Part shown: positions 47,925 to 59,368 of the stretch, one piece after another
How the letters are laid out: every line of letters starts with the position of its first letter
Numbering within the stretch: position 1 is the stretch's first letter
Assembly (NCBI GenBank): GCA_900175165.2
Contig: FWWN02000693.1
Span: 57,643 to 121,642 of the forward strand
Source of the DNA: Rhizomucor pusillus
Lineage: Eukaryota; Mucoromycota; Mucoromycetes; Mucorales; Lichtheimiaceae
Direction: 5' to 3'
DNA length: 64,000 nt
The notes under the pieces: generated by a model
What the model was told of the DNA's origin: nothing
The model's input: only the letters and a program-made list of their open reading frames with translations
The model's database searches: none
Position numbers and translations under genes: made by a program

Positions 47925-48765
47925 GCCGATGCACCTGTACATACATATACATTCCTCCATGTAGATGACCGATATCATTTATTGTGTAAATCTTTAAACG
48001 CCATTCAGCATTTTCTTTATCCATACCAATAACGGTTATGCCCGTGTTTGACCAGCCTGCCTGTTGCCAGCTTACATCGCCTCCCGCTCGTATACACAGA
48101 GCATGCAGAAACTCCTTGAGGAACATCCCATGCGAGACAATCAGGACTGTTGCAAAGTCGCTTTGCAGCAAAAAATCGACCATATTCGATGCACGCGATA
48201 GAACATCCTCCAATGACTCGCCGCCAGGGCCAGGGAAAGGTGTTGCTCTTGCTCCAACTCTCGGATCAATTACCCACCGGCACTGTGACCATGGCTGGTT
48301 CTCAAAAGATCCCATATTAATCTCCATTAACCATTCACTTGTTAACAATGGTGGTTTGGGATCTTGCAGCAGCGCGCTGTATATTGCCATTGCCGTGTCT
48401 AGAGCGCGAGAAAGTGGACTCGAGTATATTATCGAGAACTATATCAAAATCATTGTGTTATCGGCATGATTCTTGTTGTTTGCAGCCATTCAGAAACCCT
48501 GCACTTGCCTGCATCTGCTGTAATCTTTGCGCCAAAAGCTGCGCCTGCGCCAGACCCAGCGGCGTCAGTCTGTCATCAAACGAGTGGTCGATTAGAGACT
48601 ATGTAACATGACTAGCGACAGGTGCTTACGGTCCATCTGTGATGCCTTGCCAGCACCCAGTGAAATTGCCCTCGCTTTCCCCACTAGTGAATTGTCAAGG
48701 TTACTGCGAGCGCAAGCAAAAATGTTCTTTCATTGTACTCACTGTCTCACCAGAACGAAGAGCAT
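47896..48765 (-). CDS. Histidine phosphatase (phosphoglycerate mutase-like)
   Basis: Four exons, complement(48743-48765, 48630-48683, 48509-48569, 47896-48438), give 226 residues. Only this splicing yields the catalytic motif LFVLVRHGESEGNF, with the His codon itself split by intron 1 (CA then T), then WQGITDGPLTPLGLAQAQLL, IIYSSPLSRALDTAMAIYSA, EWLMEINMGSFENQPW, and the second catalytic His in VLIVSHGMFLKEFLH. These are complete histidine phosphatase signatures; substrates of this broad branch range from phosphosugars to phosphoproteins, so it cannot be assigned. The third intron (48439-48508) starts with GC (CAG then GCAAGT). The tail after residue 205 (HGGMYMYVQVHRL) is unusual and overlaps FYV7 on the other strand. 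Confidence 0.9.
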
Positions 48766-49085
48766 GAAAGAATGGTGTGCCTTTCCTAATTCGGTGCATG
48801 CATCCCAATACTTACGATCTCTTGTGACATCAACATCTGTGCCAATGTGATCTAAAAGGAACAGTGTACCTCTTTCCAATAGGAATTGGACATCTATTCT
48901 CCAGCATGGAGTATGCGATGTAGGAAGAAGGAATACATTTCACGCAATACAAGTAAAAATGCCAGATATGCGATACTAGTTTACGGAATGATTGTACTAT
49001 GCAGCTAATACTGTGGATAGACTCTCTCGTAAATATGGGAGGAAGAATGGTATAATCTCATTTTACATTACATATTTACGTTCAA
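48766..49085. other. Intergenic, no gene seen
   Basis: 320 nt between the phosphatase start and the Mpo1 stop, both minus strand. No coding frame is supported. Confidence 0.5.
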
Positions 49086-49881
49086 CTAATTCTTCTTGCC
49101 TTCCTTGCGAGCACGGAATTCGGCAATATCCTTATTCACTTCAATTTGCATTTCTTTGTAAAGCTGGGGTCGATATCCGAGCTTGAAAAGGATTTCGAAC
49201 CATACAAAGTACGGCGCAGACACGAGAGCTGCAAGGAATGGCAACGCATGTGAGATAAAATGTTTAGCTGAAAATATTAGCATGGTTATACTTGCCTTGC
49301 ACAAGGTTGTCCACGAGCTTAGGACTTCGCTTTTCAGCTACACCGTGACCAATGAACTGGAAAATCCAGGCAGCAACGTGGGCACCAATCGCAATAGCGA
49401 TAGCGTTGGAGCTTGTACGCTCAAACTTGGTAGCGGTATAGCACATGCCATAAAGAATTGGAGCATACAAGGCCTAGATAAAGGGCAAGGTGTGAGTATT
49501 TCAGCATGATTTCCCCATTCAGGGAGTACGTGCTAAAATATCCTCCTTACAGATGCAACCGGGTCCAAAATGGTGTAATAAATGCTGTAAGCTCCAACGA
49601 CAAAGGCGCTCAGGTTCGGTCCAACGGATTTTAGCCAGCAGAAAGAGCTGGGAAGCACTTTGGGGTCGATCAATGGACCGGTCCTTGCACCGAATACCAA
49701 GGCTACGGAATATCAACGCATGAATATTCAGCAGCCCTAGCTCTTCTTTAAAGCATATATTACCTGTCCAGAAGATTACTGGCACAAACACCATGTGAAT
49801 TGCGACGTTAATCTTGTTGTTGTGATGAGCTCCATAAGTAACAAGCTGTTTCTTCAGATCGAAAATGGCTGGACGCGGCAT
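49086..49881 (-). CDS. MPO1: Mpo1-like 2-hydroxy fatty acid dioxygenase (DUF962)
   Basis: Four exons from ATG 49881 (MPRPAIFDLKKQLVTYGAHH). Conserved family blocks: YGAHHNNKINVAIHMVFVPV with the metal-ligand His pair, TILDPVA, KFERTSSNAIAIAIGAHVAA, the second His block FIGHGVAEKRSPKLVDNLVQ, and ALVSAPYFVWFEILFKLGY. Four or five membrane segments are present. Yeast Mpo1 is an Fe-dependent ER dioxygenase that shortens 2-hydroxy fatty acids by alpha-oxidation in phytosphingosine breakdown. All His residues expected in the two motifs are visible. Length of about 190 residues is normal. Confidence 0.9.
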
Positions 49882-50411
49882 TTCGTTAAGGAAAAAAGAA
49901 AAGCACACCAGAAAAAAATTGTGGGGACCGCCAGGGCAATATGCTTCATCAGTGCATTAGTTACACAAATAAATACGATGCTGACAAACTTTGTGACCCT
50001 ACCGAACACGTTGCCATGTGTACAGATAAGAAGTTTTTGTTCTTTCCTCGACTGTGTATACACACTATTATTGTTCTATTTGGCTGGTATTCGAGGACTC
50101 GAATACCCAAAAGTGTACATCTAAACCCTGAAAATGACTACGGACATCCTTTTGGTTTATGTCCTCTCCAGAAAGATATGCAATCTCGGTTGGAAGCATG
50201 AAGCAATAAATTACCATGTGAATCGTCGATATCGTCGACTCTATTCTATTGATAGTTTAGAGCCGCAATGCACGTAAATCGCTGCACATTTATCTTTCGC
50301 TTTATGTATTATCGGCAACTGCTATTAAGGTGTACAAAGTATCGAGAACAATGGCATGAAAAAAAGCATAAACTGAACAAAAAAACAAAAACACTTGCAT
50401 GCATGCTCGGT
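49882..50411. other. Intergenic, Mpo1 promoter region
   Basis: 530 nt between the Mpo1 start and the stop of the Smr gene, both minus strand. The plus-strand frames across it are short and featureless. Confidence 0.5.
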
Positions 50412-51365
50412 CTACATGATGATACAATTGTCTCTGGCAGCGGCATCAAGAGCTTGATCCAGCCAAGACAGGTTGCTTGTTCCCTTGCCAAACTCTACAT
50501 ACAAGCAGCCAGGATTGGGCTTGTTAGGTTCAACGGCGACTTGATATTGCATAACCAGATCCTTGATAGCAGGTTTAAGTTTGGCAACATGGTCTAAACA
50601 TCTCTACCTTTAGATACCCAATCAAGATGGGACGAGCCAAATTGCTTCAAACATACCTGGACTGTGGAGACCCTTTCCTACGATGATCACTAAATGGTCC
50701 AAGCCCATAGACTGGCAACGTTGCAAAGCCTCTTGCACCTTTTCAGATGCTTCTTTGACAAATAGGCCGTGCAGATCAATTTCAGTAGGAGGTCTACCGT
50801 GATTTTTTTCTAATTGGAGGATCCATTTCAGGTCAGATATTATTCACAGTTGCCTGAAACCAATTATCTTTCTTACGGTAAAACACCAAGTCTGCCGCTT
50901 GCTTGTTATATTTTCTCATGAGGTTGTCGTGGTGTTTTCCTTGGTTCGAGAGCTCCTTGGCTGTGGGACAATAGATTCAAGAAGTTTTTAATTGATGGTT
51001 CCAGGAATAGCCGCTATTTGGTTACCTCTGGCGCCGTCGCCGCTGTGGTACGCTGCTTGGCTTTCTTCGTAGCAACGGTTCCGTTCTTCCGCTTCTTTGT
51101 GCGCCAGCGCCCTCAACCGAGTATACTCCGGGTCATCGTGATCGTCTTGTACGTGATGGTACGGAATGTCATAGTGGTTGTCATGTTGGTTGTAGTGGTT
51201 TGTATTGGTGGTAGTGGTAGCGGCAGCGGCAGCGGCGTGGGTGTGATAACTTTGCTGTTGCTGTTGCTGTTGCTGCTTCAGCTGTTCCTTCTTGACAGCC
51301 TTATAGAATTGAAAACACTTTTTGGCAAAGTGGACTACGTTGTTTACGGACTGCGAGTTACCCAT
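50412..51365 (-). CDS. DUF1771-Smr domain protein with N-myristoyl and CaaX signals
   Basis: Four exons, complement(51026-51365, 50877-50960, 50657-50809, 50412-50593), give 252 residues. It starts MGNSQSVNNVVHFAKKC, where Gly2 and Ser6 fit an N-myristoylation signal, and ends NCIIM, a CaaX prenylation box. After a Gln run (residues 31-38) and a His/Asn/Thr-rich spacer comes DUF1771 (LRALAHKEAEERNRCYEESQ and KELSNQGKHHDNLMRKYNKQ), then the Smr domain with IDLHGLFVKEA, the HGLxxxEA-type core, and VIIVGKGLHSPG, and NPGCLYVEF. Smr domains are RNA-binding folds and some cut RNA or DNA; here the DLHG and GxG motifs are intact. Two lipid signals would place this at a membrane, unusual for the family. 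Confidence 0.9.
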
Positions 51366-52580
51366 TATTTTATGGCCCTCGCGATCTCCTCTGACTGAAG
51401 CAGAAAATGGGAAAAAAGAGGAGGAAACCTGACTCCGAGATCACCAAGAATGAATGAATGAAAAAAAAAAAAAATTAAAAATAAAAATAAAAATAATCTG
51501 AGACAATGTTGCTGCAAGTTGTCGGTGGCCGACAGTCGGATAAAAACAGGTTGCATGCAGGTAAAGGAACACAAGCCAACGCTGAGTAACATTTGAGAAC
51601 AATAACTGCATGAAATGTATAGTAACACCAAGTTGTTCCCAATGTCTTTGCTAGCACTCAACTGCAAGGCCCGCTTTACCATTTAAAGCATCCTACAGGA
51701 TCTACGCTACAGTTTAGCACTCGTATGCTGCCGTGGCATTCGCGACTCAAGAATCTAATTAGTCTGTAAATATCCAAGATGATCTGTCAACGTAATTGCC
51801 GCAACAACGTTCTTGACGGATGTCCCGTGTTAATTCATACAGATTTTTTGACTGTGGAGATACCCTGCCAGAAACTCTTTGAGATCTAAAAACTTCATTC
51901 GTAGGATTCCAAATTAGGTTACAGATTACAGGACTTGGATTGGTATATTAGATGAATTGGTTAAGAATATAGCGAAGAAACATCTGAGTCATCAAGCCTG
52001 CATGTCGACTAACATATGCTCAATGTTCTGTATAGTAACGAGACATACTGAGAAAATTGGTGCTCGTAGAGTGATTCATCTTATACACGTGCCAGACGGA
52101 GACCAACGTCAGATGGAGAAACGTGTGCTAATTTGATTCGGATTAAGGACTTACTAGCTTCCAGTACATATGTACCAAAAGTGGTACTCGAACAATAGTA
52201 AGAATCAGGCTTAGAGTTGTTCAGGCAATGTAAATATTCAAACCACAAAGTCTCTAATCGATCAAATGCTGGTTTTGGCATTTCTTCTACCTCTGCCAGT
52301 AGAATAAGCATGAATTTCCTGCGATAACGGCGACAAACCGACTCTTTAAGCTGTGTTCAACATCGATAAGATATGCATGCTGCTATCGGTAGGGATATCA
52401 GAAATAATGATCAGCAAACATTGCAGAATAGCTTATTAAACTACTATTGTTTGGAAGTGACTCCTCTCGAGCTGATCATGTTCTGACCTGAGTTTCAATG
52501 GTGAGTTTGTGGAGCCGAAGACCCCTTTTGCAAGAATAACTTTGGCTTTTGCCGGTCTTGGTCTGCCATACATAGAGGCG
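51366..52580. promoter_or_regulatory. Divergent intergenic between Smr gene and RICTOR gene
   Basis: About 1.2 kb between two start codons on opposite strands. It includes an A-run with ATAAAA repeats at 51461-51496, near the Smr promoter. A 76-codon minus frame at 52081-52311 has an ATG but no recognisable features. Missing 5' exons of RICTOR may lie at the right end. Confidence 0.5.
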
Positions 52581-55500
52581 ATGGATAACGCTACAACAGC
52601 GTTGGCGATGGCATCGCCTCCGCCTCCACCACCTCCCCCTCCTCCTCCGCCGCCTCCACCGCCACCGCCAGGCAAGCGCATGTCCCAAGTGCTTTACGAG
52701 GTACACGCTGAAATCTTTGTCGTGCGAAAGATGCAACAGATCGCGTTGAGGCTCATTAACTGTACTCTGTAGCTTGAAGATCTTTTAGCGAAACTGGCTC
52801 GAGAGACGAAAATGAAAGAAGGTGTGGAGAACTTGCTTGAGGTATATCTCAGGGACAAGAAGAGAACAAAAGACTTGGAGGCCAAGCTTGAGACGTACAA
52901 CTCGACGATAAACGACATTGTCCAGCGGATAGAGCATGTGAGAACCAATGCTGGTAAACGAACGGAAATACACGTGCACGACTCGATATCGTAGTTAAAC
53001 ATTTATATAGGACGCTGCGCTCCGCAAGTATCGCAAAAGCTAAAGGAACACAACTATGCGGGCAGTGCGCTTTATTCCGCTCCCTCAGCAGCTGCACCTA
53101 CTTTGACGAATCGGTCACGAAGTAAGCCGAGGTCGAACAGCTCTCCAAACATAAAGGGCAAGCAGAAAGTCACACACGAAAGCATCTCCTTCCCAGACGA
53201 CGGTAAGATATTTAAGTCAAAATTCCATTCGATCGACCATGCTTAATAGCATAGGCATAGATGCATTTCCCATAGGAAAGCAGATCGGTCACATTATCAC
53301 CCAATTGCGAGCAGACGAATGGAAAACATCGAGACCCGGCTCGTCAAGCGACGCGACGGCAATAAAAGATACGAAAATCGAAAAGCTCAACACTCTTTTA
53401 CGAATATTGAAGAACACTACCGAGATCGATTCGTATTATCCCAAGAAGAATATGGTCGCATGGTAACTTTGCAAAGGAGATTGCAACGCAATTGGGATCT
53501 CACCACACTGTACAATGTATTAGTTTACGACAATGTATTGCGAGCCCTAACCGGGAAGTGCGTCTTGTAGCTCTTCGAACACTGCGTCATCTAGTAGAAG
53601 GACCTAGCGATGTGGAGATTATGATGAATATGCAGATCGATATCTTTATCATCAGGTATATGCGCGACATATGGATACGTAATGCGGATATTTTACCATA
53701 TCTTGAACAGAGCATTATCTCGGGATCCAAAAAACAGCGAGCCAGAGCGAGAGCAGTCTTTGAAGTTAGTACGCGCTTTTATCGAGTACGATGGTCTGAG
53801 GTTTCTGAAGCAAGATATCGTGCGCGCTGTTGTGGCAATTGCTGAGCAAACTGAGTGTCGATTAAGGAACATATCTCTCGAAACACTTGCAGAGCTAGGT
53901 ATGATTGGGAGGGCTGGATCTCGCCGTAAAGTTTCTGGATGAATTGATATTATTTTGGTTAGCGATCCTGGACATCAGCTTGGCTGTCAAAGCTGGAGGT
54001 CTGCGTGTCCTCATGCAAGCACTCCTCGACGGTCAACTGAATATGACAGAAGTACTTGTACATGCTCTTGTCTACGTGCTCGATAACCCGCACAGGAGAT
54101 GCTATCTGCGCCCTGGAGTAGAACTGGAAATGATTGTCGCGCCATTTACAGAGTCCGGAAAAGGACCGAATTACGAAGAACGACTAAAGAACAGTGCAAA
54201 GGTTGTGACTTTATTGCTCAAAAGCTGGCCAGGCGTTTTCTTAATGTGCGCGAATAACCTACGAGCGGCAAGATCAGTTATCCAGGCTCTAAGATATCCT
54301 ATGCCCGAGACGCAGGTACGTCTCAAGATATTGCGATGTTAACCTTCGTTAACAAAAACACATCTCTGCGTTAGAAAATCGTGCTGGACATGTTTTTCGA
54401 TATCTTTCGCGTCAAGTTACCTAAAGATTATAACAATTTCCTAAGCGGACGACAACATACTGTACATATTGCACCAAGCAGCAATCTTGAAAGCAGCAAT
54501 GCAAATCTTGGACAACGAGCTATAACTTCGTTGCAGGCTAGCGGAAATCCTCTCAGCGATGCGTTAAACAGCTATGGAGCGAGGAACATCAACTGCAGTA
54601 GTTCGGCTACAGTCAACCTCGATCGCCTCAACATGTTGGATCATCACCTGTGTATTATACTCATTATATTTATTGATGCTGACATTCTCATGGCGTTGGT
54701 TGATATGGTTAAATCTGATGATATTTACATTTCACGGAAAGCGACCCTGCTTATTGGTGAGATCCTCCAGTTATCTACACGGCTTCTTCCCATTATGATG
54801 GGTATACAAGTGCAGTCACTTCCAAAACTGTTTGCGCTGGCATCCAACTTTGAGGATGAACAAGTGCGTCACAATGCCACTGCTGCTCTTGCACATATCG
54901 ACAAATTAACCCGAGCCAGGGCACGATACGCAACAGCTGCAACTAGCATACCCGAAAAGCGTAAAAGCATCGCATCCACAACTCGAACACAGGACAAAGT
55001 GCACGAAGTAAAACTAAAAATTGGTTACGCAATCGATGATGCGCACTTCCGGCAACTAATTATGGATACCCAAGTTCTGAATACAAAGGACTATACAAAA
55101 TGGAGCTGGGAGAGCATATCTGAATTGCTGCAGGGACCCTTACTTAACCCACGGCGGCTGGAGGAAGCGATGCGTGGCAAGAAGTTCATAAAGCGCCTGT
55201 TGGCATTCTATCGACCATTTTCACACCGCTTTTCCGACATCAACGCTACTAAATCCAACATCACACGATACGTCAATACCGGCTGTGTACTCATCACGAC
55301 TCTTCTAAGCAATGCCGATGGTATCCGCTACTTGAGTGAAAACAAGTTATTAGCACAGCTAGCAGAGGCATTGAGTGAACTGGATCCACTCAATGGAGAA
55401 ACCGAGACAGAGCCGATCTTTTCAAAAGAACGCATGGAGAACACGCTTAGCCGAGGATACTTTACTTTGCTTGGTACATTTAGCAAACACAAGGAAGGTG

Positions 55501-57397
55501 TACGGATTATGGAGAAATTCAAGATATTCAACTTGTTTTACCAGCTATCTGAACTACGCAATCGCGACGACTTGAAGGTAGCAATTATAACCAATATGGA
55601 TTATACCCTCGATGGCCATCCCCGAGTATTGCTATCGAAAATAATGACCTCTGGTTACAACCCTATCCGCTTGTTTGCTACCCAATATCTCGGTGTCATT
55701 ATGCGACAATCAGAGAGCGATTGCAATGGCTGGATCATCAAGCTATTACTCACACAACTTTACGATACGCACTTGGAGGTTTGCCAAGTGGCCGTGGCCT
55801 TGCTTGATGAGGCGTGCGAGAAACAAGCGAATTTGGAATTACTCGTCAAGTATCGTCCCACACTCGGCCATTTAGGTGAAATTGGCAATCCTTTGCTGTT
55901 AAGGTATATGCCATCTGCAATTTCGGGTTGATGCAACATTTTTTCTTATGTTGAATGCTAGGTTCCTTTCTACATCGACTGGATTCCGGTATCTGTATGC
56001 TTTGGGATACGTGCAGAAAGAAATGGACGAATGGTTCGAAGTAAGTGCCCTGTTTGCAGCTCATCTTCAATGTTTGGCTGTCAACTAATCTTGCTCGTTC
56101 CTTTTCGTTAGTATCGGAACCAGCAGTATGTGACACAGCTAGAACTTTCACTGGCAAGAGCATTGGCCAACACTCCAGATAAAAAGGATGTGAACCCCTT
56201 TGAAGAAAAGGTGGATAGCGAGAACAATTTTGAAGCACTGTAGGTTTATATGTAACGGAATTTCCTAATATAGATCCACTAACCATTGAAATAGGCAACC
56301 TGGCGACGGTTTATCGCCTCCTCATTTTTACGGAGAACTCACAAAGACTGAAGAAGGCTGTAAATTATTAAGAGAAAAGGGTCATTTCCGCTTCTTTGCC
56401 GATTACATTCGGAATAATGCGCACGAGGATAAGGACTCTGATACCCTGCAGCAACTGAAAGCCGTTCTTTGGGCAGTAGGCAATATTGGTGCAACCAAGG
56501 ATGGATTACCATTCTTAGAGGAAGAGGATATTATCAAAGACATTACCGACATGGCCGAGAACAGCGAAATATTGACGATCAAAGGGTACGCACAGGAACA
56601 ACTCGCTAGCTTTGAATGGATTTTAACGGTTAACGCGTATGTATAGAACATGCTACTATGTACTAGGCTTGATAGCAAAGACGCAGCAAGGCGTCGAGCT
56701 GTTAGGAGAACTGAATTGGGAAGGGGTTATAAGCTCAAATGGCTTTCCAGAAGGACTCTGTGTACCCACAAATTTCCGCCAGTTTCTCACTGTAAGCATC
56801 GTATGAGATACGAGTCTGCGTTAGATTGACTTTAGTATTGCATAGATCCATAATTGGGAATATATACCAATGCTATCTGATCCTCCATTGTTACCCAGCA
56901 ACATCAAGGATGACAAGATTGCATCAGAGATTCTCAGGAATATCGGAAACATGAGCAACCACATTTTGGCCAATGAAGCCTCAAAAAATCTTGCAAAGTA
57001 AGCAAAAGTTTTGGATGGATGAGAGATATGGTAATAACAGATGAATAATGATAGATTGCGAACGAAGCAGCCTGAGTATTTCAAGCGTGTCGATCTTTTC
57101 TACGCAGTGTGCCAGCTGCTTGGTAGCTATCACTTTAAGGCTCCCGTACGAAAATATATACTGGAGATTTTTGATATGCGCTTCACGCCAGAACTGCTGC
57201 AGCAGCTTGATGAGGTTGGCAATGCAACTGAGGCACCTCCGTCAGATGGCGCCAAGCAGCAAGCAAACGGTTCAACCGAGAATACAGACTCGAGCGAGCA
57301 AAAATCTGATGCTCCAGGCGCAGACACTCGGAAAGGCTCTGTAGTAATCACAGAGAGACCAGAGCCACGAGTGCAGAAGATAGGGTTCGATGTGTAA
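52581..57397 (+). CDS. TSC11: TORC2 subunit RICTOR/Tsc11 (Ste20/Avo3 family)
   Basis: About 13 exons. ATG 52581 opens MDNATTALAMAS followed by 18 prolines, then a coiled HR1-like block (LAKLARETKMKEGVENLLEV) as in fungal members. The RICTOR N-terminal helical repeats follow: LRAFIEYDGLRFLKQDIVRA (near 53790), LRNISLETLAELAILDISLA, VKAGGLRVLMQALLDGQLN, VLDNPHRRCYLRPGVELEMI, and MPETQKIVLDMFFDIFRVKL, then the long exon 54381-55931 with KLKIGYAIDDAHFRQLIMDT, IKRLLAFYRPFSHRFSDIN and LGTFSKHKEGVRIMEKFKIF. The end is a disordered Ser/Glu tail. RICTOR is the defining scaffold of TOR complex 2, which controls actin and plasma membrane lipid balance. Small exons near the 3' end (56280-57060) are only roughly placed. 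Confidence 0.9.
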
Positions 57398-57676
57398 AAA
57401 GACATAATAAATTCCCGGGTGTATCTAGTAGTAACAGCTCATTGCGGCTTTATGTTTCCCGGCTTGGAGGGCAAAGGGTGAAGTACTTGTTGACTTGGTG
57501 TGGGGAAGAGAAAGCAGACACATTGTAGTCGGAGATGCTCGTGATGAAATGTCGCCATTGACTCAATCCGTAAAAATGATTGGCAATCAGCAAGGGTTAC
57601 TCACTTTTGTCATGGAGGAAACTTTTGACTGGGCATTTTCCACACTAGCTTCTCTTTCACTCACTGCGATCTACTC

Positions 57677-59095
57677 ATGACTGACTGTCTGCTTGCTTCA
57701 CCTGCTTCGTCCATCGGTGGCAAACGCTACAGGTTTGCTACCGAAGTCGTCACAGTCGACAACCCTGACGACCCACACAACGCTGCCTCCGTTCCTATTT
57801 ATCAATCTGCCACTTTCAAGCAGACAAGCGCTGCAGGAGGTGGCGACTATGACTACTCTCGAAGCGGCAACCCTACTCGTACCCATCTTGGTAAGCAGAA
57901 CAACGAGTGATATGTGCAAGGCATATGGACAGGATATCTAACGCATTTGATTATTTCCCAGAGAATCATCTTGCAAAGATCATGGGGGCCAAGCGAGCAT
58001 TTGCTGTTACAAGTGGAATGAGTGCTTTGGATGTTATCGCTCGGCTTGTACAGTCCGGTGACGAGATCATTGCAGGAGATGACTTGTACGGCGGCACCAA
58101 CCGTCTATTGACGTTCCTTGCAAAGACACAAAACATCAAGACTCACCACGTTGACACAACCAAGGCAGAGTCTGTATTACCGTACCTGGATCCCGCAAAG
58201 ACAAAGTTGGTTCTTTTGGAAACTCCCACGAACCCTCTCATAAAAATCGCAGACATCCCGACTATTTCCAAATACGTGCACGAGCGGTGCCCGGACGCGC
58301 TGGTCGTCGTGGACAACACAATGATGAGCCCGTACCTTCAACGTCCCTTGGAACTCGGTGCTGATATTTCTTACCACTCAGCAACTAAATACTTGGCTGG
58401 TCACCACGATTTGATGGCCGGTGTCATCGGCACACGGGATGAAATTATTGCCGAAGTAAGTAAATCGTTTGTCGTGTTTATGTATCCTATATTTATCGAT
58501 TCTGTTTAGAAACTTTACTATGTCATCAACGCAACTGGATGTGGTCTCGGTCCGTTTGATTCATGGCTCCTTTTGCGCGGTGTCAAGACCTTGGCTGTGC
58601 GCATGGACAAGCAACAATCCAATGCTATCCGCATTGCAGAGTATCTGGAATCTTGCGGTTTCAAGGTCAACTATCCTGGATCACGCAACCATCCTCAATA
58701 TGAATTGCACAAGCGAATCGCGGCAGGCCCCGGCGCTGTTTTGAGCTTCCAGACAGGTGACATTGGTCTTTCTGAACGCATTGTCGAAGCTACCAAGCTT
58801 TGGAGCATCAGTGTGTCTTTTGGATGCGTTAATTCGCTCATCAGGTAAAATTACTGCTTTTGATGTTAAGGTTCATGTGCTGAAAACTGACACTCGTTGT
58901 TACCTTTCTAGTATGCCTTGCCGCATGTCCCATGCATCTATCCCTGCTCACGTGCGTGCCGAACGAGAGTTCCCAGAAGATCTTATCCGGCTTTGCGTCG
59001 GCATTGAAGATCCCGATGATCTTCTAGAAGACTTACAAATGGCAATCACTGCAGCAGGCGCCATGCCCGTGGAAAATCACAAAAAGCAAATGTAG
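57677..59095 (+). CDS. STR3: Cystathionine beta-lyase (PLP enzyme)
   Basis: Four exons (57677-57890, 57962-58455, 58510-58844, 58912-59095) give 408 residues. It splits cystathionine to homocysteine, pyruvate and ammonia in methionine synthesis. Cys/Met PLP-family motifs are complete: VPIYQSATFKQTSA, DYDYSRSGNPTR, FAVTSGMSALDVIARL, DDLYGGTNRLL, LETPTNPLIKIADI, VVDNTMMSPYLQRPLELGAD, and SATKYLAGHHDLMAGV with the Schiff-base Lys. The ending VSFGCVNSLISMPCRMSH favours cystathionine beta-lyase over gamma-synthase or gamma-lyase. The frame is intact, as expected for a housekeeping enzyme. Confidence 0.93.
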
Positions 59096-59368
59096 ATATG
59101 CTATGTAATTCCATCGCCCCACATACATGTACAATCCAACCTGTCATCGCTTTCGCTGAAACCACAACACTCTCGAGAACTGATTTTGCCTGTTTATATT
59201 TCTATAATCCCCTCTTACAAAATTAAAATGTTCTGTATTCCTATTTATCCAGCGCGAAATTTTGTATCGTGGATCGTGCAAATATTTTCTTCAATCGCTC
59301 TGATGAGTATTTATTCTGTTTATCACTCATATGTACAACTAGCATTTCTTGCGTCAATCAAATATGCT

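Noticed and set aside
48630..48703. Alternative splicing of the phosphatase giving RHN... instead of RHGE
   Set aside because: An acceptor 20 nt earlier keeps a frame but loses the catalytic motif and fails to join the next exon in frame; the later acceptor gives a complete family signature.
48790..48860. LLDHIGTDVDV-like frame resembling a mutated RHGET site upstream of the phosphatase
   Set aside because: Once the true first exon was found at 48743-48765, this was seen to be upstream non-coding sequence.
51230..51290. CAG/CTG-type repeat on the Smr gene
   Set aside because: It is a short coding Gln run within a disordered spacer, common in fungi; not a separate repeat element.
52081..52311. 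76-codon minus-strand frame with ATG
   Set aside because: No recognisable motif, no splicing partner found, and it sits in a promoter region; too little to call a gene.
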